A stretch of DNA of 64,000 bases from JABFRG01 sp046351415. GTDB lineage: Bacteria; Myxococcota_A; Polyangia; Polyangiales; Polyangiaceae. The position numbers and the translations under genes were made by a program. Location of the stretch: positions 62,001-126,000 of the forward strand of contig JAXLYO010000004.1 of assembly GCA_046351415.1 (NCBI GenBank). The letters run 5' to 3'. Shown one piece after another: positions 54,416 through 62,920 of the stretch; the first letter of the stretch is position 1, and each line of letters opens with the position of its first letter. A model generated the notes under the pieces. That model saw only the letters and a list, made by a program, of their open reading frames with translations, ran no database searches and was not told the DNA's origin.

Positions 54416-54439
54416 CGCCCACCGCACCACTCCGAAGGC

Positions 54440-54487
54440 GCCGCCCCCCTACCCACACCCCTCCGGTAACCCCCGGTCCTCGCGGTG
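54440..54487 (-). repeat. Inverted copy of the G-rich intergenic repeat
   Basis: The reverse complement of 54440-54487 matches 53655-53700 over about 46 positions with a handful of differences (ending in GTGTGGGTA followed by a G-run in both). It lies between the convergent OsmC and SpeA genes and could also act as a bidirectional terminator. Confidence 0.75.
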
Positions 54488-54498
54488 AAGGGAAGAGA

Positions 54499-56466
54499 CT
54501 AAAGCGACAGGTACGTCTGGTCTTTGAGACCACGCTCGTAGTCCGCGAGGAGCCGCATGCCCTCGGTCGGTTTCAAGCGGTCTTGTTTGATCGCCATGTC
54601 GACCTGAGCCTTGAGCTTCGCGGCGAGGTCCTTTGCGTCGTATTGGGTCATCTGCAGGACTTCAGCGACGGTGTTTCCTTCGATGGTCTCTTCGATGTAG
54701 TAGCCGCTCTCTTCGTCATCATCGAGGAAGACGTGCACTTCGTTCACGCGACCGAAGAGGTTGTGGATGTCGCCCATGATGTCTTGGTAGGCACCGGTGA
54801 GGAAGATACCCAAGAAATAGCGCTCGCCCTCCGTGACGGGGTGCAGCGCGAGCGTGTCGCGGGTGTCGTTCAGATCGATGAACTTCGACACCTTGCCGTC
54901 CGAGTCGCACGTGATGTCGACCAGGGTTGCCGGTTGGGTGGGGCGCTCATTCAACCGCTGGATGGGAACGATGGGGAACATCGATCCGAGTGCCCAATGG
55001 TCGAGCAGCGACTGGAAGACCGAGAAGTTGCAGATGTACTGGTCGGCGAGCTGATTCTTGAGGTCGTCGAAGCCGTCTGGCACCTCCGACGGGTCGAGCT
55101 TCTCGGCCATCTTGTGGATGCGTTCGGCGACTTCCCAGAAGAGCTCTTCGACACGGGCTTTCACGGGGAGCTCGAGGATGCCGAGCTCGAACGACGTTTG
55201 CGCCTGCTCCTTCGCGGAAACACTGTCGTGCCAGCTTTCGCCTAGATTCGTCGTCGAGAGATTCTCGAGCGTGTAGATGAGCCCTTTGACGAGCTTGTGG
55301 TCGTCGGCGCCGAGCTCGAACTTCGTCTCCGCCGTCTTCTCGATGGCCCCGAAGGCCTCTACCACGAGCACGCTGTGGTGCGCGACCATCGCCCGGCCGG
55401 ACTCGCTGACGATGTGCGGGTGAGGTACGCGTTCTTCGTCGCACACGTCGGCAATGCTGTGCACGACGTCGCGAGCATATTCCGCTACGGTGTAGTTCAT
55501 CGACGAATGGAACGTGCTCTTCGAGCCGTCGTAGTCGATGGCAAGACCGCCACCTACGTCCATGTACTCGATGGCATAGCCAGCTCGGCGAAGCTTGGCG
55601 TAGTGGCGCGCGGCCTCACGCACTGCGCGCTTGATGATCATGATGTCCGGGACCTGCGAGCCGATGTGGAAGTGCACCAGCTTGAAGGCGCTCGCCATGC
55701 CGGCTTCCTTCATGATGTCGGTCGCCTGGAGGATCTCGGTGGTCGAGAGGCCGAACTTCGCGCTCTCACCGCCGGACTCCGCCCACTTGCCCGCTCCGCG
55801 CGTCATGAGACGCACGCGAAGACCGATCATGGGTTCGACGCCGAGGTCTTTCGCGATGCGACAGATCGAGCGCACCTCGGAGAGCTTCTCGGCGATGAGA
55901 ATGACCTTCTTGCCGAGCTTGCGGCCGAGGAGGGCTGTGCGAATGTATGCGTCGTCCTTGTAACCGTTGCAGACGATGAGCGATTCGTTGTCGGTATGAA
56001 CGGAGAGCGCAGCGAAGATCTCGGGCTTGCTGCCGACTTCGATGCCGTAGTGATACTTGATGCCGGCTTCGAGGATCTCTTCGACGACTTCGCGGAGCTG
56101 GTTCACCTTGATGGGAAACACACCGCGATAGGTGCCGCGATAGCGCTCTTCGGTGATGGCTGCCGAAAAGGCGTCATTCAACATCTTCACACGGTGATGA
56201 AGGATGTCTTGGAAGCGGATGAGGAGCGGCGCATGGAGGTTCTCCTCCGTCATCGCCGCTTGGACGACTTCGCGAATGGAGATCTTGCTGCCACGGTCTT
56301 GGAGCGGAGCGACGCGCATGCAGCCATCAGGCCCCACATCGAAGTACCCCGAGCCCCAACGATCGATGAGATAGAGCTCGTTCGCGTCATCGAGCGTCCA
56401 CGCACTTTCGGTGTCGTTCGACGGCGGGCTGTCGATGTTCACGATCGTCTTGGCAGCATTTTCCAA
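54499..56466 (-). CDS. speA: Biosynthetic arginine decarboxylase SpeA
   Basis: A 655-residue PLP enzyme that converts arginine to agmatine for polyamine synthesis. The PLP-lysine motif is GVFPIKVNQ, the phosphate-binding region is EYMDVGGGLAIDYDG, and ITCDSDGKVSKFID matches the family C-terminal active-site cysteine region. TTG 56466 with AGGGAGG five bases upstream gives the family's normal length; the longer open frame to 56601 is not supported. No other polyamine gene is adjacent. Confidence 0.93.
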   Translation of the reverse strand: MENAAKTIVNIDSPPSNDTESAWTLDDANELYLIDRWGSGYFDVGPDGCMRVAPLQDRGSKISIREVVQAAMTEENLHAPLLIRFQDILHHRVKMLNDAFSAAITEERYRGTYRGVFPIKVNQLREVVEEILEAGIKYHYGIEVGSKPEIFAALSVHTDNESLIVCNGYKDDAYIRTALLGRKLGKKVILIAEKLSEVRSICRIAKDLGVEPMIGLRVRLMTRGAGKWAESGGESAKFGLSTTEILQATDIMKEAGMASAFKLVHFHIGSQVPDIMIIKRAVREAARHYAKLRRAGYAIEYMDVGGGLAIDYDGSKSTFHSSMNYTVAEYARDVVHSIADVCDEERVPHPHIVSESGRAMVAHHSVLVVEAFGAIEKTAETKFELGADDHKLVKGLIYTLENLSTTNLGESWHDSVSAKEQAQTSFELGILELPVKARVEELFWEVAERIHKMAEKLDPSEVPDGFDDLKNQLADQYICNFSVFQSLLDHWALGSMFPIVPIQRLNERPTQPATLVDITCDSDGKVSKFIDLNDTRDTLALHPVTEGERYFLGIFLTGAYQDIMGDIHNLFGRVNEVHVFLDDDEESGYYIEETIEGNTVAEVLQMTQYDAKDLAAKLKAQVDMAIKQDRLKPTEGMRLLADYERGLKDQTYLSL

Positions 56467-56657
56467 CAGGACCTCCCTGGAAAACGATGCCTCGCTTTCC
56501 GCGAGCGTACGGATACCGAAAAGTGGCCGCGCATTCAATCTGCGCCTTTGGGCAGAGCGAAGAATGTGGAGGCGTCTCTTGCGACGCGACACTCCTGCCA
56601 TGTTGCACGAACGTCACCTTCGCGAAGCGCGGCGAAGGGGCCCCTCGACGCGACCCC

Positions 56658-57983
56658 TCAGCCGCCGCCGCGGACCGAGAACGGAGAGTTCCATTCCTGC
56701 GTGTCGGGAATCGCTTCGATCTCCTCGGCGGCGAGCTCCTGCTTCGCGTCACGGAGCTCTCCACTCGTCTGATCGAGACGGTCGGCGAGAACCCCGACGA
56801 ACGCCCAGAGCATTTTCAGCCCGAGCTGGTGTTCGCGGCGCAGGAGCTCGAAAAAGTCGGTGCGGTGAATGACGAGGGTCTCGGAGTACTCCTCGGCAAC
56901 GACCGTCGCGGAGCGCGGCACACTTCGGATGAGTGCCATTTCGCCGAAGTTCTGCCCTTGTCCGAGGTGGGTAAGGGTCGCACCGCCTCGGGATACCATC
57001 ACCTTGCCGGTAAGGACGATGTAGAGCTCGTCGCCCCGCTCCCCTTCCCGGATGAGCACGTCTCCCGCCGCGAAGGTTCGTGTCTCGGCGACCTGCATGA
57101 CGCGGAGGAGCTCGCGCTGATCGAGCCTTGCGAAGATGGGAACCTTCGCGAGGACCGCGCGCTTGAGCGCGACTTGTGTCGCACGCGATAGCGATGCCGC
57201 TTCGTCTGCTTCGGGAACGACTTGGACGAGGATGACGGTGATGTTGTCGCTGCCACCGCGCTGCTTGGCGAGCTCACAGAGGTTCTTCGGCGCTTTTTCC
57301 GCGTCGCGACCCGTGGCGTAGCCGAGGAGTTCGTCCGGGGAGGTGAGGTATTGCGTGAGTCCGTCGGAAGCGAGCACGAATGCGTCTCCGGCGACGATGT
57401 CGATGACGAGGGTATCGACGTCGACACGCTCGTAGACGCCCACCGCGCGCATGAGGGCGTTCTTCTTCGATTCGACGCGCTTCAGTTGCTCGGCGTTGAG
57501 CTTTCCTTTGCGAATGAGCTCGTTGTAGACCGTGTGGTCTTCGGTGACCTGCTGGACGACGCCATCGCGGGTCATGTAGATGCGGCTGTCACCGACGTGG
57601 GCGATGAACCCGATGCCTCCGATGACGAGTAGCGCGCTCAAGGTCGTGCCCATGCCACGCTTGTTCGGGTCAGAAGAGCCGACGTCGTGAATCTTCGCAC
57701 ATGCAGTTTGGACGGCATGTTCCATCAGCGAGGCGATGTCGTTCTTGCCCGCGGTGCTCACGTTCTGTGCGAAGGCGGCGATGCGTGCAGCGCCTGCTTT
57801 GACCTCCTCGTGGACGGTTCGAACCGCCATGGCACTCGCAACTTCACCAGCGGCATGACCGCCCATGCCGTCGGCGACGATGAAGAGCCCGAGCTTCTTG
57901 TCGACGAGGAAGTTGTCTTCGTTGTGATCGCGAACGACACCCACGTCGGTGGCGGCGAAGAAGCGGATGCTTTCCGTGCTCAT
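56658..57983 (-). CDS. PP2C-type Ser/Thr phosphatase fused to a cyclic-nucleotide-binding domain
   Basis: A 441-residue cytoplasmic protein. PP2C (PPM) covers about 1-245 with metal-binding motifs RDHNEDN, ADGMGGHAAGE, HVGDSRIY, SDGLTQYL and GGSDNITVILV. A cNMP-binding fold covers about 285-400 (VLIREGERGDELYIVLTGKV, GQNFGEMALIRSVPRSATVVA), with FGEMALI and PRSATV as the phosphate-binding cassette. The fusion suggests phosphatase activity gated by a cyclic nucleotide. It would counteract Hanks-type kinases read by FHA proteins. Confidence 0.93.
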   Translation of the reverse strand: MSTESIRFFAATDVGVVRDHNEDNFLVDKKLGLFIVADGMGGHAAGEVASAMAVRTVHEEVKAGAARIAAFAQNVSTAGKNDIASLMEHAVQTACAKIHDVGSSDPNKRGMGTTLSALLVIGGIGFIAHVGDSRIYMTRDGVVQQVTEDHTVYNELIRKGKLNAEQLKRVESKKNALMRAVGVYERVDVDTLVIDIVAGDAFVLASDGLTQYLTSPDELLGYATGRDAEKAPKNLCELAKQRGGSDNITVILVQVVPEADEAASLSRATQVALKRAVLAKVPIFARLDQRELLRVMQVAETRTFAAGDVLIREGERGDELYIVLTGKVMVSRGGATLTHLGQGQNFGEMALIRSVPRSATVVAEEYSETLVIHRTDFFELLRREHQLGLKMLWAFVGVLADRLDQTSGELRDAKQELAAEEIEAIPDTQEWNSPFSVRGGG

Positions 57984-58073
57984 GAAGCGCCTATGATGCC
58001 ACAGAGACGCCGCGCGGGATGCCGAAAGATGCGGAAAAACATGCCTTCGCTCCGCGTTCTCGAGCGCACTTCA

Positions 58074-58108
58074 CGGGCGGCGGGCGGCGGGCGGCGGCGG
58101 CGGGCGGC
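58074..58108 (+). repeat. GGGCGGC repeats with quadruplex potential
   Basis: Four GGG runs at 58075-58077, 58082-58084, 58089-58091 and 58102-58104 separated by CGGC-type spacers, in the 149-bp gap between the phosphatase start and the NtrC-type gene end. The plus strand is the G-rich one. Confidence 0.55.
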
Positions 58109-58132
58109 TCCGGACCTCACCGGATGGTGCGC

Positions 58133-59536
58133 TCAGGTTTCGTCACCGCCATCGAGCGCATCGCCTGAAGCATCGCTCGCTTCGCCGCGGAGCCCGAGGG
58201 CGCGCGCCTTCTTGTAGAGGTGGCTTCGCTCGAGCTCGAGCGCCCTTGCTGCCTTGGCCATTTGACCCCCGTGGTATGCGATCGCAGATTGCAGGATCTG
58301 GCGTTCTGCTTCTTCGACGAGGACGCGATAAGGAACCCCTGGACGATATGACGCGAGCTGCTTCGAGCCGCCCCCGCCAGGCAGGCACGTGCGCACGTCG
58401 TCTTGCGAGATGTGGTCATCCGGGCTGAGGATGACCAAGCGCTCGATGAGATTCCGAAGCTCACGAACATTTCCGGGGAAGCTGTAGGAGCGAAGGACCT
58501 CCATGGCTTTGTCGTCGAGCTTCATGTTGCGGCGATCGTTGGTCTGCGTCGCGATGGACAGGAAGTGTGTCGCAAGAACGGGGATGTCTTCGGAACGCGC
58601 GCGCAGAGGGGGAATGGCCAATGGAACGACGTTCAGACGATCGAAGAGGTCGGCTCGGAACGCACCCTTCTCGATGGCTTCCCCGAGGTCACGATTCGTG
58701 GCGGCGACGACCCGTGCGTCGACTTTGATCGTCTCGCTGCCGCCCACGCGCTCGATCTCGCGCTCCTGGAGCACTCGAAGCAGCTTGGCCTGCATCGCGA
58801 GTGGCATGTCGCCGACCTCGTCGAGAAACAGCGTGCCCCCGCTTGCCCGCTCGAACTTGCCCCGACGTTGCTTCGTGGCACCGGTGAAGGCGCCGACCTC
58901 GTGTCCGAAGAGTTCGCTCTCGATGAGCTCGCTCGGCAGCGCCGCACAATTGAGCTTTTCTAAGGGCCCCTTGGCACGCGGAGAGAGCTGGTGGATGGCG
59001 CGCGCGACGAGCTCCTTGCCCGTACCGCGCTCACCGGTGACGAGGACGCTGGCTGCGCTTCGTGCGGCCCGAGCGATTTGCTCGACGAGCAGCCGCATGG
59101 GGGCGCTTTGGCCGACGAGTTCGCCGCTACCCGCTTGGGCGCGCAGGGCCTTCGCTTCTGCTTCGGCCCGGTCGAGACGTAGTGCTGTTTCGACAGCGAT
59201 GAGAAGCGCATCGGTGTTCAGCGGCTTTTCGAGGAAGTTGAGTGCCCCCAGCTTGGTCGCGCGGACGGCGGTATCGATCGTGGCGTGTCCGCTCATCATG
59301 ATGACCGGAATGTCGAGCTTGGCTTCGCGCAGGCCTTTCAAGAGCCCAAGCCCATCGCCATCGGGAAGAGATACGTCGAACAGACAGAGGTCGTAGCTGC
59401 GCTTCGCGAGCTTCTCTTCCGCCACGCGGACGCCTCCAGCGACGTCGACGGCAAAGCCTTCGAGCGAAAGGGCCTTCTGCAGGGTCGTCAGGATCATCGG
59501 TTCATCGTCGACCACGAGAAGATGTGCGCGCGCCAT
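58133..59536 (-). CDS. NtrC-family sigma-54-dependent response regulator
   Basis: A 467-residue regulator starting at ATG 59536. The receiver domain (1-118) has DDE and phospho-acceptor Asp54. The AAA+ domain (about 140-370) has Walker A GERGTGKE, the sigma-54-contact loop GAFTGA, Walker B GGTLFLDEVGDM and arginine-finger region SFPGNVRELRNL. A Fis-type HTH (MAKAARALELERSHLYKKARALG) ends the protein. It activates sigma-54 promoters; no cognate kinase or clear -24/-12 site was found here. The open frame before 59536 is not part of it. Confidence 0.94.
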   Translation of the reverse strand: MARAHLLVVDDEPMILTTLQKALSLEGFAVDVAGGVRVAEEKLAKRSYDLCLFDVSLPDGDGLGLLKGLREAKLDIPVIMMSGHATIDTAVRATKLGALNFLEKPLNTDALLIAVETALRLDRAEAEAKALRAQAGSGELVGQSAPMRLLVEQIARAARSAASVLVTGERGTGKELVARAIHQLSPRAKGPLEKLNCAALPSELIESELFGHEVGAFTGATKQRRGKFERASGGTLFLDEVGDMPLAMQAKLLRVLQEREIERVGGSETIKVDARVVAATNRDLGEAIEKGAFRADLFDRLNVVPLAIPPLRARSEDIPVLATHFLSIATQTNDRRNMKLDDKAMEVLRSYSFPGNVRELRNLIERLVILSPDDHISQDDVRTCLPGGGGSKQLASYRPGVPYRVLVEEAERQILQSAIAYHGGQMAKAARALELERSHLYKKARALGLRGEASDASGDALDGGDET

Positions 59537-59621
59537 GGTGCCCCGAGTATAGGCTCGGGGGTCCATTCGCGTGGGAGATTTCGGGCGCCGACAGCGCCCT
59601 TTGCGTGTAGAGTCTCGGGCG

Positions 59622-61832
59622 ATGCGAAGGGCGCTTTTGGCCGTCACGATGGGGTGGGCGCTTGTTCTCGGCGCCTGCGGCGGCGGCCATGGTGCGCCTG
59701 CAAAAGGACCGGAAGACGGTCTCGGTGCCGGCGCGGCAGTGTCCGACGATGCCTTCGCTGCTTCGGTCCGCGATCTCATTGCGAGCGAACCTGGCACCGC
59801 GGCCCGCGCGCAGCGTCTCGAAGGGACGGTTGCCCGTCAATTCTTGCGCGCATCGGCACGCTTCCGCGAGCGGGGAAACGAGCGGGGCATCGTGGCCTTC
59901 AATGGTGCGCTATCCCTCGTGCGCGTCGGCGAGTTCCACGATTCGCTTTTTGGCACCGGCGGGCCGGATGCGCTTCGAGGCGCTTCGCGCGAGTATGCGC
60001 GTCGGGGCGACGAAGGGCGCGCAAAGGCTATCTACAGCGCCCTCGGCCGCGTCGGCACGGCCGAGCAAAAAGTCGACGCACGCGATCACCTCCAAGCGAT
60101 CGACGCGTGGATCGCCTCTCAGGGCTCCGGCGGGCCGGTCGTACTCGCGGGGGCGGCGGCGAATGTGGCCATCTCGTCCTTTCTAAACGAGCTCACGGTC
60201 AAGTCCCGCGACGAAGCGACCAGCCGCACAGCGGAATGGATCGGTCGAGCCATCGCGCTTCGCGATGCATTCCGGCGCGGTCGCGTACCGCCGGCGCGCG
60301 AAGAGGCCAACGAAGCGATACGTGCACTCTCGAGCGGTCCGCTCGTACTCGTCGCCATTCTCCTTCGCGCAAACGACGTGACGAGTTCGCTCGACGCGCT
60401 CGATCGCCTTCACGTGAAGCAGCTGGTCAAGCCGGAACTGCTGAAGGCCCTCGAGCATGCGCAGTCGAGCCCTTCATCGGCGAGCTGGCTCGACCTCGCT
60501 GCGGCTTTCACCCCCGACCCGCGCAAGCAGCCAGACTCGGAAGAAGACGCTCCCATGGAAGACCTAGAAGTCTTCCGTGCGGCCGCGTTCACGTGTCTGC
60601 TCGAAGCGTATCGTCTCGACCCCACGCACGAACGCGTGGCATTCGAAGTGGCGGTGCGCCTGCGCGACATGGGGATGGCCGAAGCAGTGCCAGCCATACT
60701 CACGCCCGCAGTTCGCGCCAAGCCTTCATCCCGTTTCGTCGAAGCGGCGCTTTCCCTCACGGCTGCGGCCATGCAGAACGAGAGCGAGGCCGACGATCGC
60801 GCTGCTGCACGCCGCACATTCAACGCGGCAGCACCCATTCTCGAAGTCGCCGCCCGGACGAGCCCCAACCTCGTCCCGCGCGTTCTCTTGCTGGCCGGTG
60901 ACGTCGAACTTCGCGACGGAGAACTGAAGCGCGCGCGCGGGTACCTCGAAGGCGCTCTCAAAGCGCAGCCGAGCGCACTCGCAGAATACGATCTCGCTCG
61001 CATCGAAACGCACGAAGGCGCCTTCGATGTCGCACTACGTCGGTTGGCTCGCGCCCGCGAGCTCCCGGAGGTCCAGAAGGACGCGTACTTCAAAGTCGAG
61101 ATCGATCTTCTCCGCAGCGACATCGCCCGCGAGAAGAAAGACAGCGCAGGCGCACGCGGCGCACTTCTCGATGCTTGGTCGGAGCTTTCACGAGCCCCTT
61201 CGTCGAAGGTACCAGACCGCCGCATCCGTGAAGAGCTCTTTGCCTCGCGCATCCTAGACCGCTTCGGCGCTGCGGCGCAGGCGAGTGAGGCGCTCGAACG
61301 CGCGCTCGACGAGGCGATTCGCGACAAGAAGTACGTCGCCGACGTCGTCAGTGCGATGACGTCTCGCGCGCTCTTGCGCAACGATCTCGCAGCGGGCCGT
61401 GCAGCGCTTCAGCGTGGCATTGCGTCTGACGTCGAACCGGCAACGCTCGTCTACTGTGCGCTCTGGGTTCGTATTCTGGAACGTCGAGCGGGCGCTTCGG
61501 GAGGTAGGTCCGACCCGTCGGTGGATCGCGTTCTCGCGGCCGCGGCAGACGACGCTCGCTGGGTCGGGCGCATCGCCGCTTATGGCCGGGGTCAGCTCAA
61601 GGTCGACGAACTCGTCAAGCTCGCGAAGTCTCCGGGCGAACGCACCGAGGCGCTCTTCTACGCCGCTCTCGAAAAATCGACGGCTACCTCGTCCGACGAA
61701 TCGGCCCTTCGCGCAGCCATCGAAGGCGGCGGCATCGCGCTCACCGAATACGCCATGGCGCGCGACATGATCCTCGAGCGTCGCGGCGGCATCGTCCTTG
61801 GTGCGCCGCCGCAGACTCACTCCGCGAGGTAG
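59622..61832 (+). CDS. Lipoprotein with TPR-like helical repeats
   Basis: A 736-residue exported protein starting at ATG 59622 with lipobox LVLGACGG (Cys19). The remainder is Ala/Arg-rich helical with tetratricopeptide-like spacing (ARGYLEGALKAQPSALAEYDL, EAYRLDPTHERVAFEVAV). It may be an assembly or scaffold protein in the envelope. It precedes the DUF58 gene by 13 bp, suggesting one operon. Confidence 0.72.
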   Translation: MRRALLAVTMGWALVLGACGGGHGAPAKGPEDGLGAGAAVSDDAFAASVRDLIASEPGTAARAQRLEGTVARQFLRASARFRERGNERGIVAFNGALSLVRVGEFHDSLFGTGGPDALRGASREYARRGDEGRAKAIYSALGRVGTAEQKVDARDHLQAIDAWIASQGSGGPVVLAGAAANVAISSFLNELTVKSRDEATSRTAEWIGRAIALRDAFRRGRVPPAREEANEAIRALSSGPLVLVAILLRANDVTSSLDALDRLHVKQLVKPELLKALEHAQSSPSSASWLDLAAAFTPDPRKQPDSEEDAPMEDLEVFRAAAFTCLLEAYRLDPTHERVAFEVAVRLRDMGMAEAVPAILTPAVRAKPSSRFVEAALSLTAAAMQNESEADDRAAARRTFNAAAPILEVAARTSPNLVPRVLLLAGDVELRDGELKRARGYLEGALKAQPSALAEYDLARIETHEGAFDVALRRLARARELPEVQKDAYFKVEIDLLRSDIAREKKDSAGARGALLDAWSELSRAPSSKVPDRRIREELFASRILDRFGAAAQASEALERALDEAIRDKKYVADVVSAMTSRALLRNDLAAGRAALQRGIASDVEPATLVYCALWVRILERRAGASGGRSDPSVDRVLAAAADDARWVGRIAAYGRGQLKVDELVKLAKSPGERTEALFYAALEKSTATSSDESALRAAIEGGGIALTEYAMARDMILERRGGIVLGAPPQTHSAR

Positions 61833-61845
61833 CGCAAGAGCGGCC

Positions 61846-62760
61846 ATGGCGACGAAGGCCTCGATTCGAACGAATGTGGCGATGGACTGGGGGCGCACGA
61901 CGTCCCTTCGGATTCGCGCGCGCGCCCTTGCGGAAGGAGTCTACGCAGGCTCCCACAAAAGCATTCGCCGTGGTGCTGGCGTCGAGTTCGGCGGCTACAG
62001 GCCTTACGTCGAAGGTGACGACCTGAGGTGGCTCGATCGTCGGTCGATGCTCCTCCACGACAAACTCATCGTACGCCAGTTCGAAACCGAGACGGACCGC
62101 ACCCTGCGCATCGCCGTCGATGCCACGCTTTCGATGTCGTACCAGGCGAAGAACGCGCCTCTGTCGAAGTACGAATATGCGGCGCTCCTCTCGGCGGGTC
62201 TCTCGCGCATTGCGCTTTCGAGCGGAGACCCCGTCGGACTGTCGATCATGGGCGGGAAGGGCGCTGTCGACACGCGCGTTCCTGCGCGCGCTTCGGGTGA
62301 AACGTTCGAGCGCATCGTCGCGCTGCTCGATGCGACCGAGCCCGCCGGCGACTTGACGAAGCAAGCCGACCTCTTGGAGGAGCCGCTCGACCTTCTCTCC
62401 AAAGGGCTGCGCCGAGGGACCATCTCCGTGATCCTGACGGACCTCTTCGATGCACCTCTCTCTTTCGCGGACGCTGTCGGTGCCCTCGCATCGCGCGGAC
62501 GCGTGGCTGTCGTCGTACAAGTCCTCGATCGCGACGAAGCTAGCTTCCCCTTCGAGGGGCCTCTCCGCCTCCGTGCGCTCGAGGGGGAAGGGGTGGTCGA
62601 CACCGACCAAGATGCCCGCGAACGCTATCTTGCCGCACTCGCGGAGTGGAAGGACGACTGGCGAAAGCGGCTTACGGGCCGCGGGGCTCGATTCGTCGAT
62701 CTCGTGACGGACGAGGAGCCCATCTCTGCGCTTCGACGCATCGTCACCTCGATTGGCTGA
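61846..62760 (+). CDS. DUF58 protein
   Basis: A 304-residue protein of the DUF58 family, which has a VWA-like fold and usually sits with MoxR ATPase and VWA genes. Markers are FGGYRPYVEGDDLRWLDRR and RQFETETDRTLRIAVDATLSM. ATG 61846 has AAGAG upstream. It is followed by the BatA/VWA gene, so the cluster is Bat/MoxR-like, although no MoxR ATPase is visible in this window. Confidence 0.85.
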   Translation: MATKASIRTNVAMDWGRTTSLRIRARALAEGVYAGSHKSIRRGAGVEFGGYRPYVEGDDLRWLDRRSMLLHDKLIVRQFETETDRTLRIAVDATLSMSYQAKNAPLSKYEYAALLSAGLSRIALSSGDPVGLSIMGGKGAVDTRVPARASGETFERIVALLDATEPAGDLTKQADLLEEPLDLLSKGLRRGTISVILTDLFDAPLSFADAVGALASRGRVAVVVQVLDRDEASFPFEGPLRLRALEGEGVVDTDQDARERYLAALAEWKDDWRKRLTGRGARFVDLVTDEEPISALRRIVTSIG

Positions 62761-62788
62761 GCGCATGTAAACGCCGCGTCGGCTGCTA

Positions 62789-62806
62789 CCTCTCGACGAC
62801 GAGAGG
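62789..62806 (+). terminator. Hairpin after the DUF58 gene
   Basis: CCTCTCG-ACGA-CGAGAGG forms a perfect 7-bp stem 29 bp past the DUF58 stop. There is only a weak T-run, so it may be a partial terminator or an attenuator before the BatA/VWA gene. Confidence 0.45.
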
Positions 62807-62920
62807 CTGTCTTCCCAGATGATCGTGGGACAGCCCACGGCCTCGCGATGCTCGGACTAGAGTGCCTTCAAGCGCGCGGCGCTCTTGTCCGCACGGCTTC
62901 GGCCAAGTACGGTATTGCTC

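Noticed and set aside
56467..56601. N-terminal extension of SpeA to ATG 56601
   Set aside because: The extension is Arg-rich and unlike the family; TTG 56466 has a strong ribosome site and gives the standard length.
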